Assembly: GCF_039929605.1 (NCBI RefSeq)
Contig: NZ_JBDSQX010000017.1
Coordinates: 30,153-94,152, forward strand
Direction: 5' to 3'
DNA from: Pelomonas sp039929605
Lineage (GTDB): Bacteria; Pseudomonadota; Gammaproteobacteria; Burkholderiales; Burkholderiaceae_C
DNA length: 64,000 nucleotides
Of this stretch, positions 52,265-60,861 are shown piece by piece. A program made the position numbers and the translations under genes. Within the stretch, counting starts at the first letter, position 1. The number at the start of each line of letters is the position of its first letter. The notes beneath the pieces are model-generated. The model was not told the origin of the DNA, ran no database searches, and worked only from the letters and a program-made list of their open reading frames with translations.

Positions 52265-53707
52265 TTGCTCTTCCGCCCAATGGAAGCCATCACGCGCCAC
52301 CAGCGCGCTGGCGGCCGCCGGGCCCCAGGAACCGCAGGAATACGGCCGCGGGCCGCTCGTGTCGGCTTCCCAGGCGTCGAGGATGGGCTCGACCCAGCGC
52401 CAGGCCTGCTCCTGCTCGTCGCTGCGCACAAACAGGTTCAATCGGCCGGCGATGGCGTCCAGTAGCAGGCGCTCGTAGGCGCCGACGCGCTGCGTCGCAA
52501 AGGCCTTGTCGAAGTCCAGGTCCAGTGACACCGGCGTCAGTTGCTCGCCGTGGCTGGCGCCCTTTTGCGCCAGCAGTTGCAGCTCCAGCCCGTCTTCGGG
52601 CTGCAGCTTGATGACGAGGCGATTCGGCTGGCTGCCACCGGGGAAGATCTTGTGCGGCACCTGGCGGAAGTTGACGACGATCTGCGCGTCGCGCTCGGCC
52701 AGGCGCTTGCCGGTGCGCAGGTAGAAGGGCACGCCGGCCCAGCGCCAGTTGTTGACCTCGGTGCGCAGGGCGACAAAGGTTTCGCAGGTGCTGTCCGCCG
52801 GCACCTTGACCTCATCCAGATAGCCCGGCACGGCCTTGCCCTCCATGCTGCCGGCGCGGTACTGGCCGCGCACCACGTCGCGTGCCACGCTCTCGGTCGT
52901 GAAGGGCTTGAGCGAGCGCAGCACCTTGAGCTTCTCGTCGCGGATGGCGTCGGCATCGTTGCTGCTCGGCGGCTCCATCGCGATCATCGTCAGCAACTGC
53001 AGCGCATGGTTCTGGATCATGTCGCGCAGCGCGCCGGTGCCGTCGTAGAAGGCGCCGCGCGTGCCCACGCCCAGGCGCTCGGCCAGCGTGATCTGGATGT
53101 TGGCGATGCTCTCCCGGCGCCACAGCGGCTCGAACAGCGCATTGCCGAAGCGCAGCGCCATCAGGTTTTGCACCGAGGGCTTGCCCAGGTAGTGGTCGAT
53201 GCGGAAGGCCTGGCTTTCGGCGAAGACGCTGCGCACGGCGCGGTTGATCTCCTGCGCGCTGGCCAGGTCGTGGCCCAGCGGCTTCTCCAGCACGATGCGC
53301 ACCTTGCCGTGGTTCAGGCCGACGGCGCCGAGCTGCTGGCAAATGCCGGTGAACAGATGCGGGCTGGTGGCGAGGTAGAGCACGACGGTGTCGGCATTGC
53401 GCGCGTCCAGCCAGTCCTTTAGCCCTTGGTAGTGATCGGGCTGGGACAGGTCCATGCGGCGGTAATGGATGAGTGCACCGAACTTCTCGAACTCCTCGTC
53501 CGTGGGGCGCTTGGCGCCGTCCACCTCGCGGAAGCGTTCCTTCAGCCATTCGCGGTAGCGTTCGTCCGTCTGTTCGTCACGCGCAACGGCGAGAATTCGC
53601 CCGCCTTCGGGCAGCTTGCCGTGCCGGAAGGCCTGGAAAAGCGCGGGCATCAGCTTGCGCCACGTCAGGTCGCCGGTACCGCCAAAAAACACGAGATCGA
53701 AGGACAT
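52262..53707 (-). CDS. zwf: Glucose-6-phosphate dehydrogenase
   Basis: A 481-residue NAD(P)-dependent enzyme that oxidises glucose 6-phosphate to the lactone, the entry to the Entner-Doudoroff and pentose phosphate routes. The dinucleotide site is FFGGTGDLTWRKL and the substrate site is RIDHYLGK, with EKPLGHDL before it. The ATG at 53707 is preferred over a TTG five codons earlier. It is divergent from tal across a promoter with a HexR-like site. Confidence 0.97.
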   Translation of the reverse strand: MSFDLVFFGGTGDLTWRKLMPALFQAFRHGKLPEGGRILAVARDEQTDERYREWLKERFREVDGAKRPTDEEFEKFGALIHYRRMDLSQPDHYQGLKDWLDARNADTVVLYLATSPHLFTGICQQLGAVGLNHGKVRIVLEKPLGHDLASAQEINRAVRSVFAESQAFRIDHYLGKPSVQNLMALRFGNALFEPLWRRESIANIQITLAERLGVGTRGAFYDGTGALRDMIQNHALQLLTMIAMEPPSSNDADAIRDEKLKVLRSLKPFTTESVARDVVRGQYRAGSMEGKAVPGYLDEVKVPADSTCETFVALRTEVNNWRWAGVPFYLRTGKRLAERDAQIVVNFRQVPHKIFPGGSQPNRLVIKLQPEDGLELQLLAQKGASHGEQLTPVSLDLDFDKAFATQRVGAYERLLLDAIAGRLNLFVRSDEQEQAWRWVEPILDAWEADTSGPRPYSCGSWGPAAASALVARDGFHWAEEQ

Positions 53708-53762
53708 CTGCGGAGTCTCCAAGTCGGCGTCTTCCTATGTGGAACCAGGACGACGGCAACCG

Positions 53763-53791
53763 TTGTGTAACTAAGTTTCGTGAAATACTAT
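53763..53791 (+). promoter_or_regulatory. tal-pgi promoter with embedded HexR-like operator
   Basis: TTGTGT (53763-53768), 17 bp and TACTAT (53786-53791) form a modest promoter. Within it, TGTAACTAAGTTTCG (53766-53780) matches the known HexR palindrome TGTAATTAAATTACA at 11 of 15 positions. The site lies between zwf and tal, next to hexR, which is where HexR control is expected. Confidence 0.5.
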
Positions 53792-53842
53792 GCAGCAGTT
53801 TCTTCGCCGGGTCAATCCGATCGACCCGAATACAGGCACGCC

Positions 53843-54784
53843 ATGAACCAGCTAGACCAGCTCAAATCCCTCACCACCGTCGTTGCCGACACCGGCAATT
53901 TCCTGCAGCTCGCGCAGTTCGCGCCGCGCGATGCGACGACCAATCCGTCGCTGATTCTGAAGGCCGTGCAGTCGCCCGACTACGCGCCGCTGCTGAAGGA
54001 AGCCGTCGAGGCGCATCGACAGAAACCGCTGGACGAGATCGTCGATCACGTCCTCGTGCGTTTCGGCCTTGAGATCCTCAAGGTCGTGCCGGGCCGCGTG
54101 TCCACCGAGGTCGACGCGCGCCTGAGTTTCGACAAGGCCACCAGCCTGTCACGTGCGCGCCGCATCATCGGCATGTACGAAGCTGCGGGCATCTCGCGCG
54201 AGCGCGTGCTGATCAAGCTGGCGTCGACGTGGGAAGGCATCCAGGCGGCCGCCGAGTTGGAGCGCGAGGGCATCCGCTGCAACCTGACGCTGCTATTCGC
54301 CTTCGCCCAGGCGGTGGCCTGCGGTGAAGCCAAGGTGCAGTTGATCTCGCCCTTCGTCGGCCGCATCTACGACTGGTACAAGAAGTCGGCTGGCAGCAGC
54401 TGGGACGAGGCGCGCCAAGCCGGCGCCAACGACCCGGGCGTCAAGTCCGTGGCGCAGATCTACGCCTACTTCAAGCAGCACGGCATCAAGACCGAGGTCA
54501 TGGGGGCGAGCTTCCGCAACATCGGCCAGATCCAGGCGCTGGCTGGCTGCGATTTGCTGACCATCAGCCCTGACTTGCTGGCGCAGCTGCAGGCCACCGA
54601 CGCCAAGCTGGAGCGCGCGCTCGACCCAGCCAAGGTATCGGCAATGCCGGCCCTGCATCTGGACGAAGCAGCCTTCCGCTTCGCGTTGAACGAGGACGCC
54701 ATGGCGACCGAGAAATTGGCGGAAGGCATCCGCCAGTTCGCCGTCGACGCGGGCAAGCTGGACAAGCTCATAGAGGCGATCTGA
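53843..54784 (+). CDS. tal: Transaldolase
   Basis: A 313-residue class I aldolase-type enzyme of the non-oxidative pentose phosphate pathway. The Schiff-base lysine is K125 in RVLIKLASTWEG; the N-terminal DATTNPSLI and the GASFRNIGQI segment fit TalB-type enzymes. The start at 53843 matches the family N-terminus; the frame is open into the promoter region. It is one base upstream of pgi. Confidence 0.96.
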   Translation: MNQLDQLKSLTTVVADTGNFLQLAQFAPRDATTNPSLILKAVQSPDYAPLLKEAVEAHRQKPLDEIVDHVLVRFGLEILKVVPGRVSTEVDARLSFDKATSLSRARRIIGMYEAAGISRERVLIKLASTWEGIQAAAELEREGIRCNLTLLFAFAQAVACGEAKVQLISPFVGRIYDWYKKSAGSSWDEARQAGANDPGVKSVAQIYAYFKQHGIKTEVMGASFRNIGQIQALAGCDLLTISPDLLAQLQATDAKLERALDPAKVSAMPALHLDEAAFRFALNEDAMATEKLAEGIRQFAVDAGKLDKLIEAI

Positions 54785-54785
54785 C

Positions 54786-56405
54786 ATGACGCGCTGCGAC
54801 CAATCGACCGTCTGGGCTGAACTCCAAGCCCACTACGCCGCGAGTGGTCGCGGCTTCGACATCCGCGAGGCCTTCGCGGCCGACGCGGGTCGTTTCCAAG
54901 CGCTGTCGTTTGGAGCGCCGGAGGTCTTTGCCGACCTGTCCAAGAATCGCATTGACGCGCCCACGCTGGCCCTGCTGCTGAAGCTGGCAGGCGACTGCGG
55001 CCTGGAAGCGCGTCGTGATGCGCTGCTGCGCGGCGACCCGGTCAACCACACCGAGGGCCGCGCGGTGCTGCACACGGCGCTACGCGCACCGGCCGGCAGC
55101 GACGCGCCGTTCAACGCCGAGGTGCAAGCCTCGCTCGACGCGATGCTGGCCTTTGCCGAGAGCGTGCGCCGCGGCGAGCGCGGTGAGATCACCGACGTCG
55201 TGCACATCGGCATCGGCGGCAGCGACCTGGGGCCCGCCATGGTCGTGCAGGCGCTGCAGGCTTTTGGCCGCCGCGACCTGAAGCTGCATTTCGTCTCCAA
55301 CGTCGACGGTCATGACCTGGCACCCGTGCTGGCCGGGCTGGATGCGAAGCAAACGCTGTTCGTCATCGCCTCCAAGACCTTCACGACGCAGGAGACGCTG
55401 GCGAACGCGCAGGCAGCCAAGACCTGGTTCCTCGCCGCTGGTGGCACGGACATCGCCCGCCACTTCGTCGCGACCAGCAGCAACACCGCTGCCGCTGCCG
55501 CCTTCGGCATCGACACCGCCTTCGGTTTCTGGGACTGGGTCGGTGGCCGCTACTCGCTGTGGTCGGTCATCGGCCTGCCCATCGCCATCGCCGTCGGCGC
55601 CAACAGCTTCCGCGAACTGCTGGCCGGCGCTCATGCGATGGACGAGCATTTCGCGACCGCGCCGCTGGCGCAGAACCTGCCGGTGCTGCTGGGCCTCGTC
55701 GACATCTGGTACCGCAACTTCCACGGCTTCACGAGCCGCAGCGTCGCGCCCTATCACCAGGGCCTGCGCCGGCTGCCGGCCTATCTGCAGCAGCTGGAAA
55801 TGGAGAGCAACGGCAAGGGCGTCGACTTGGACGGCAATGCGCTGCCGTTCGGCACCTCGCCCGTCGTCTGGGGCGAGGCCGGCACCAACGGCCAGCACGC
55901 CTACTTCCAGATGCTGCATCAGGGCACGGACGTCATCCCGGTCGAGTTCATCGCCGTGAAGCGCCCCAACTTTGGCGTAACCGGTGAGCTGGCGATGAAG
56001 CTGGTCGACCAGCACCGCAAGCTGCTCGCCAACTGCCTCGCTCAGAGCCAGGCGCTGATGCAGGGCAAGACTGCCGCCGAGGCGCTGGCCGAAACAGCGC
56101 CCACTGCTTCTGCAACGCTGGACCGGGGCGTTTTGTCCCGCCACCGCAGTTTTCCAGGTAACCGCCCGAGCACGACCCTCGTGCTGGACGCGCTGACGCC
56201 GCGTTCGCTCGGCGCGCTGATCGCCCTCTACGAGCACCGAGTCTTCGTCGCCGGTGCGCTGTGGGGCATCAACAGCTTCGACCAGTGGGGCGTCGAACTC
56301 GGCAAGGCGCTGTGCAGCCAGTTGCTGCCGCGCCTGGATAGCGGCGACACCGCCGGCCTGGACGGCTCCACCGCCGGCCTGTTGACCCGCTTGGTAGCCG
56401 CATGA
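54786..56405 (+). CDS. pgi: Glucose-6-phosphate isomerase
   Basis: A 539-residue enzyme that interconverts glucose 6-phosphate and fructose 6-phosphate. Signature segments are VVHIGIGGSDLGPAM, VIASKTFTTQETLANA, FGFWDWVGGRYSLWSVIGLPIA and VVWGEAGTNGQHAYFQMLHQG. Together with zwf and tal it feeds the lower sugar routes. It is followed by an overlapping HAD gene. Confidence 0.97.
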   Translation: MTRCDQSTVWAELQAHYAASGRGFDIREAFAADAGRFQALSFGAPEVFADLSKNRIDAPTLALLLKLAGDCGLEARRDALLRGDPVNHTEGRAVLHTALRAPAGSDAPFNAEVQASLDAMLAFAESVRRGERGEITDVVHIGIGGSDLGPAMVVQALQAFGRRDLKLHFVSNVDGHDLAPVLAGLDAKQTLFVIASKTFTTQETLANAQAAKTWFLAAGGTDIARHFVATSSNTAAAAAFGIDTAFGFWDWVGGRYSLWSVIGLPIAIAVGANSFRELLAGAHAMDEHFATAPLAQNLPVLLGLVDIWYRNFHGFTSRSVAPYHQGLRRLPAYLQQLEMESNGKGVDLDGNALPFGTSPVVWGEAGTNGQHAYFQMLHQGTDVIPVEFIAVKRPNFGVTGELAMKLVDQHRKLLANCLAQSQALMQGKTAAEALAETAPTASATLDRGVLSRHRSFPGNRPSTTLVLDALTPRSLGALIALYEHRVFVAGALWGINSFDQWGVELGKALCSQLLPRLDSGDTAGLDGSTAGLLTRLVAA

Positions 56406-57022
56406 AGATCGTCTTCGACTTCGGTGGCGTTGTCTTCCGCTGGCACCCGGCCAGCTTCCTGGCTCGCATCTGGCCGCAGCGCATCGAGACGCTGGAGCAG
56501 GGCGCCCACGCGGCCTCCGTGTTCTTCCAGAATTACGGTGGCGACTGGGGCTTATTCGACCAGGGGCTGATCGGCGCTGACGAGGTCGTGCGCCGCATCG
56601 CCGCCCGCACCGGCTGGCCGCGCGGCGAGGTCGAGGCCGTCGTGCGTGCGGTGCCCGATGAGCTGATGCCCATTCCGGGCACCGTCGTGCTGATCCGCGA
56701 CTTGCGCGCTGCCGGGCATACGCTGCACTTCCTGTCCAACATGCCCGAGCCCTACGCGGACCATCTCAGCCAGACCTATCCGCTGACCGAGTGGTTCGAG
56801 TCGGGCCTGTTCTCGGGCCGGGTCAAGCAGATCAAGCCGGGCGCCGAGATCTTCGGCCTGGCCGAGCGGCACTTCAACGCTCAGCCGCAGGACCTGCTTT
56901 TCATCGACGACCATCCGGCCAACGTCGACGCGGCGCTGTCGCGTGACTGGCAGTCCTTCCTGTTCACCGATGCCGCGAGTGCGCGGCGCGAGCTGGTGTC
57001 GCGGCGCCTGCTGGGCGCTTAG
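56402..57022 (+). CDS. HAD-family phosphatase (YihX-like)
   Basis: A 206-residue HAD hydrolase. The nucleophile is D6 in VFDFGGVVFRW; the second motif-I aspartate (normally +2) is Gly, as in several YihX-type proteins. Motif II is LSNMPE, the lysine is in GRVKQIKPGAEIF, and motif IV is FIDDHPANVDAA. YihX dephosphorylates glucose 1-phosphate, which would fit the overlap with pgi (ATGA), but the substrate here is inferred. It is convergent with yacG, stops overlapping by four bases. Confidence 0.85.
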   Translation: MKIVFDFGGVVFRWHPASFLARIWPQRIETLEQGAHAASVFFQNYGGDWGLFDQGLIGADEVVRRIAARTGWPRGEVEAVVRAVPDELMPIPGTVVLIRDLRAAGHTLHFLSNMPEPYADHLSQTYPLTEWFESGLFSGRVKQIKPGAEIFGLAERHFNAQPQDLLFIDDHPANVDAALSRDWQSFLFTDAASARRELVSRRLLGA

Positions 57023-57234
57023 TGCACCAGCGGTTCGCCGTCCGGCCCGTATTCATCGGGGTTCTGGGGCGGCGTGGCCGGCACGCGGAAGGATTCGCTG
57101 GCCCAGGCGCCGAGGTCGATCTGCCGGCAGCGCTCGCTGCAGAACGGCCGCCACTTGTTGCTGGGCGCGAACACGCTGTCGCCGCCGCACTGCGGGCAGC
57201 GCACGATGCGCTCACCTTGGGCGTTCGTCTTCAT
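57019..57234 (-). CDS. yacG: DNA gyrase inhibitor / zinc-binding protein YacG
   Basis: A 71-residue zinc-finger protein. The four zinc cysteines are C13, C16 (CPQC), C32 and C36 (CSERC), followed by RQIDLGAWASE, the family signature. In E. coli YacG binds GyrB and blocks gyrase. It overlaps zapD (ATGA) and forms a yacG-zapD-coaE-pilD-pilC-pilB run on the minus strand. Confidence 0.95.
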   Translation of the reverse strand: MKTNAQGERIVRCPQCGGDSVFAPSNKWRPFCSERCRQIDLGAWASESFRVPATPPQNPDEYGPDGEPLVH

Positions 57235-57986
57235 TGGCAGAGTGCGAGCTCGAAGCCGCTGTCTTCGGCGGCCAGCTTGAGCCGGCCTTCCTCGTCCTGG
57301 CGCATCAGGCGAATGGAGATCATCAGCCGGTGGCCGGAAATCTCGGGGATCAGCCCAAGGCTGGGGTCGATGCGCATGCGCAGCAACTGGTAGACGCGGC
57401 CGGGCGGCAGGCTCTGCTGGAACTGGCCGGCCGTGGCGGCCACCTTGTGCGGCGCGCCTGAATCACGCAGCAGGCCCAGCAGCACCTGCAGGCCTTCGGC
57501 CATCGGCATCAACGTCTGGGCCCAGCCCATCAGGTCCTTGCGGCGGCGCACCGGCAGCAACTGCTGCCAGTGGTAGTAGGCCGGCAGGTCGAACTCGCAG
57601 GTGCCGCCGGGAATGCTGATGCGGCTGCGGATGCTCATCAGCCAGTCGTTGCTATTCAGCGTTGCGCCGGTCCTGCCGCTCACCGCGTTGAGTCGCTGGT
57701 AGGCGCCGTCGATGCGCGCGACGACCTCGTCCAGCCGCGCGTCGTCGACACCGGGGCTGCCGCGGTAGCCATTGAACAGGGCCTTGTGCTTTTCGAGTTC
57801 CTTGAGCAGGTCGCTCTTCAGGTCGGCGCGTGAGGCGACGTCGAGGATCTCGAACAGTGTGACGAGCGCGAAATGATGGTCCAGCGCGGGGTCGCGCGCC
57901 ATCAAGGCGCCGAGGCGGTCGAACAGGTGTTCCAGGCGGAGCATCGTGCGGATGCTCTCGTTGAACGGGTACTCGTACAGGACCAC
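57231..57986 (-). CDS. zapD: Cell division protein ZapD
   Basis: A 251-residue cytoplasmic protein that cross-links FtsZ filaments at the division ring. The conserved start VLYEYPFNESIRTMLRLEHLFDRL and the core SIPGGTCEFDLPAYYHWQ identify it. The start is GTG at 57986; no ATG is available. It overlaps yacG by four bases and follows coaE by 15 bp. Confidence 0.94.
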   Translation of the reverse strand: MVLYEYPFNESIRTMLRLEHLFDRLGALMARDPALDHHFALVTLFEILDVASRADLKSDLLKELEKHKALFNGYRGSPGVDDARLDEVVARIDGAYQRLNAVSGRTGATLNSNDWLMSIRSRISIPGGTCEFDLPAYYHWQQLLPVRRRKDLMGWAQTLMPMAEGLQVLLGLLRDSGAPHKVAATAGQFQQSLPPGRVYQLLRMRIDPSLGLIPEISGHRLMISIRLMRQDEEGRLKLAAEDSGFELALCQ

Positions 57987-58001
57987 GGCGGGGGGCTTCA
58001 G

Positions 58002-58607
58002 TCAGGGCGTCGCGATTGTTCCACAGCCCCAGCGTGCGGCCAGGTTCATGGCCTCGTTTCTGAGTGTGACCAGCGGCAAACCGTCGTTGAGCAACACGGC
58101 ATCGGCCGCTGCGCGGCGGGCCTGGCGAGTGGCCTGTGCGGCGAGCGCACCTTCGACGCGCTCGCGCGCCCAACCCGGGCGCTGCAACACGCGCTTCATC
58201 TGCGTCTCGGCCGAGCAGTCGATGACGAGGACACGCGAGACGCGCGCGCGCCAGCGGCCAGATTCGACCAGCAGCGGCACGTCGAAGACGACGAGCACCG
58301 ATGTGACAGCGTCCGCCTGCGACAGCGCTTCGGCCGTGATCAGCGGATGCAGGATGGCCTCGAGCCGGCGCTTGGCTGCGGCGTCCGAGAAGACGAGGAC
58401 GCGCATGCGCTCGCGGTCCAGCGCGCCGTCGGTGGCCACGTAGTCGGCGCCGAAGGCTTGCTGGATGGCCGGCATGGCCGCGCCGCCTGGCAGCGTCAGC
58501 CCGCGCGAGATGGCGTCGGTGTCGACGATGGCGGCACCCGCCTCGCGCAGGAAACCGGCAACCGTGCTTTTGCCCGAGCCGATGCCGCCGGTCAGGCCCA
58601 CCCTCAT
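58002..58607 (-). CDS. coaE: Dephospho-CoA kinase CoaE
   Basis: A 201-residue kinase for the last step of coenzyme A synthesis. The P-loop is GGIGSGKST (7-15), the substrate segment is VDTDAISRGL and the lid contains RMRVLVFSDAAAKRRLEAILHP. Starts in the family begin just before the P-loop, which supports the ATG at 58607 over longer versions. It lies four bases after pilD. Confidence 0.95.
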   Translation of the reverse strand: MRVGLTGGIGSGKSTVAGFLREAGAAIVDTDAISRGLTLPGGAAMPAIQQAFGADYVATDGALDRERMRVLVFSDAAAKRRLEAILHPLITAEALSQADAVTSVLVVFDVPLLVESGRWRARVSRVLVIDCSAETQMKRVLQRPGWARERVEGALAAQATRQARRAAADAVLLNDGLPLVTLRNEAMNLAARWGCGTIATP

Positions 58608-58611
58608 CCGT

Positions 58612-59553
58612 TCATGCCCAGCCGAGCCAACCGAGCACCGTCTTCTGGCCCGCGAAAAGCACCACCAGGCCGCCGCCCGCCAGGAACGGGCCGAAGGGCA
58701 CATAGCGGCCCTCGCGCAGGCTGCCCGTCAGCTTCATCAGCAAGCCCACGACGGCGCCCACCGCCGACGCGCCCAGCACGACCGGCAGCAGCATCTGCCA
58801 ACCCAGCCAGGCGCCCAGGGCGGCCAGCAGCTTGAAATCGCCCGGCGCCATGCCGATCTGGCCACGCAGCTTCTCGTAGAGGCAGGCGATGGACCACAGC
58901 GACATATAGCCTGCCAGTGCGCCTATGACGGAACTCTCCAACGAGACGGGCACCCAGCCCAGCAATGCCGCGAGCAGGCCGGCCCACAGCAGCGGCTGGT
59001 TGATGACGTCGGGCAGTAGCGTCGTGTCCCAGTCGATCATCGCCAGCGCGATCAACGCGGCGACGAAGCCGCACCACAGCAGAGTCGTCGGCTGCGCCCC
59101 GAAGCGCCAGGACAGGGCCGCAAACGCCAGGCCCGTGACGACTTCGACGAGAGGGTAGCGCTTGGAGATGGGTGCCTTGCAGGCCGCACACTTGCCGCCC
59201 AGGCGCAGCCAGCCGATGACGGGCAGGTTTTCGTGCCAGCGCAGTTGATGGCCGCAATGCGGACAGCGCGAGCGCGGCGCGGCGATGCTGAAAGGCGGCA
59301 GCGCCTCGATCCTGGTGCCGAAGTCGTCGACCGCCTTGGCCAGCTTGTCGGCATCGGGTTGCGGGATGCGGGCGACGCGCGCCATCGCGGCCGCCTCGGT
59401 CAGCTGCGCGGCCGACTCGTGCAGCCAGTCGCGCTCCAGCATCAGCGGCAGCCGATGGATGACGACGTTCAGAAAGCTGCCGATGCACAGGCCGAAGAGG
59501 CCCAGCACCCAGGGCGAGAGCCAGATGGACCAGTCGATGGAGGCGAGGAGCAT
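58612..59553 (-). CDS. pilD: Prepilin peptidase / N-methyltransferase PilD
   Basis: A 313-residue inner-membrane aspartic protease that cleaves and N-methylates prepilins. Zinc cysteines are C97, C100, C122 and C125 (CPHC...CAAC). Catalytic aspartates are D174 (MIDWD) and D239 (GMAPGDFKLL, where the usual GMGYGD is GMAPGD). A cytoplasmic insert of about 50 residues before the zinc site is longer than in many PilD proteins. It is expected to process both the pil and gsp pseudopilins, since no second peptidase gene is visible. Confidence 0.95.
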   Translation of the reverse strand: MLLASIDWSIWLSPWVLGLFGLCIGSFLNVVIHRLPLMLERDWLHESAAQLTEAAAMARVARIPQPDADKLAKAVDDFGTRIEALPPFSIAAPRSRCPHCGHQLRWHENLPVIGWLRLGGKCAACKAPISKRYPLVEVVTGLAFAALSWRFGAQPTTLLWCGFVAALIALAMIDWDTTLLPDVINQPLLWAGLLAALLGWVPVSLESSVIGALAGYMSLWSIACLYEKLRGQIGMAPGDFKLLAALGAWLGWQMLLPVVLGASAVGAVVGLLMKLTGSLREGRYVPFGPFLAGGGLVVLFAGQKTVLGWLGWA

Positions 59554-59619
59554 GGTGGGCAGCGGGTGAATGGGGAGGCGGGCAGGAATCTACCCGCGTT
59601 CAGCGAACGGGCGCTGCGC

Positions 59620-60843
59620 TCAGACCACCGTGCCGATCTTGAAGATGGGCAGGTACATCGACACGACGATGCCGCCGATGATGGTGCCGAGGATGACGAT
59701 GATGAAGGGCTCCATCAGGCTGGATAGGGCCTTCACCGCCTCGTCCACTTCGTCCTCGTAGAACTCGGCGGCCTTGGCCAGCATGTGGTCCAGCGAGCCG
59801 GACTCCTCACCGATGGAGGCCATTTGCAGCACCATGGTCGGGAAGATGCCGGTCGTCTGCATCGACGTGGTCAGCGCCGAGCCCGTGGACACGTCGCGCT
59901 GGATCTGCTCGGTCGCTTCCTGGAATACGGCATTGCCAGAGGCGCCGCCGACGGAGTCCAGGGCTTCAACCAGCGGCACGCCGGCGGCGAACATCGTCGA
60001 CAGCGTGCGCGTCCAGCGCGCGACGGCGGACTTGAACAGCAGGTCGCCGAAGACGGGGATCTTCAGCAGGATGCGGTCCATCCGCTTTTGCACCTTCACC
60101 GAGCGCTTCCAGCTCTGAATGAAGAAATACAGGCCGCCGCCGATGCTGCCGAAGATGGCCCACCAGTAGCTGACGAAGAACTCCGACATCGCGATGACGA
60201 TCAGCGTCGGTGCGGGGAGATCGGCGCCAAAGGACGTGAACACGTCTTTGAAGGCCGGGATGACGAAGATCATGATGACCGCGACGACGACGAACGCGAC
60301 GGTCAGCACGGCGATCGGGTATGTCAACGCCGACTTGATCTTGTTCTTGAGCGCGACCGTCTTTTCCTGATAGATCGCCAGCCGGTCAAGCAAGGCCTCC
60401 AGGATGCCGCCCGTCTCGCCCGCCTCGACGAGGTTGCAGTAGAGCGCGTCGAAATACATCGGATGCTTGCGGAAGGCCGACGACAGGCTGGTGCCGGTCT
60501 CCACGTCCTGGCGGATGTCGTTCAGCAGCCGCGTCATGCGCGGATTCGTCGAGCCGCGGGCGACGATGTCGAAGGCCTGCAGCAGCGGCACGCCAGCGCG
60601 CATCATGGTTGCGAGCTGGCGCGTGAAGACGGCGATGTCCTTCTGCTTGATGGACGAACCACCGCTGACGCGACGCTTCTTGACCTTGTTAACGAGGATG
60701 CCCTGGCGGCGCAGCGTCGCGCTGACCATGGCTTCGCCGCCGGCGCGCAACTCGCCCTTGACGATCTTGCCGTTGCGATCCTTACCTTCCCACTCAAAGA
60801 CGAAGTCCTTGACGCCTTTTCCTGCAGCGGTGGCAGTGGCCAT
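59620..60843 (-). CDS. pilC: Type IV pilus platform protein PilC
   Basis: A 407-residue polytopic inner-membrane protein at the base of the pilus, turned by PilB. Two T2SSF domains are visible (VFTRQLATMMRAGVPLLQAF and RWTRTLSTMFAAGVPLVEAL) with three membrane helices and the ending LPIFKIGTVV. It lies 18 bp after pilB and 66 bp before pilD. Confidence 0.97.
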   Translation of the reverse strand: MATATAAGKGVKDFVFEWEGKDRNGKIVKGELRAGGEAMVSATLRRQGILVNKVKKRRVSGGSSIKQKDIAVFTRQLATMMRAGVPLLQAFDIVARGSTNPRMTRLLNDIRQDVETGTSLSSAFRKHPMYFDALYCNLVEAGETGGILEALLDRLAIYQEKTVALKNKIKSALTYPIAVLTVAFVVVAVIMIFVIPAFKDVFTSFGADLPAPTLIVIAMSEFFVSYWWAIFGSIGGGLYFFIQSWKRSVKVQKRMDRILLKIPVFGDLLFKSAVARWTRTLSTMFAAGVPLVEALDSVGGASGNAVFQEATEQIQRDVSTGSALTTSMQTTGIFPTMVLQMASIGEESGSLDHMLAKAAEFYEDEVDEAVKALSSLMEPFIIVILGTIIGGIVVSMYLPIFKIGTVV

Positions 60844-60861
60844 GCGCTCTCCCCTTGAGAC

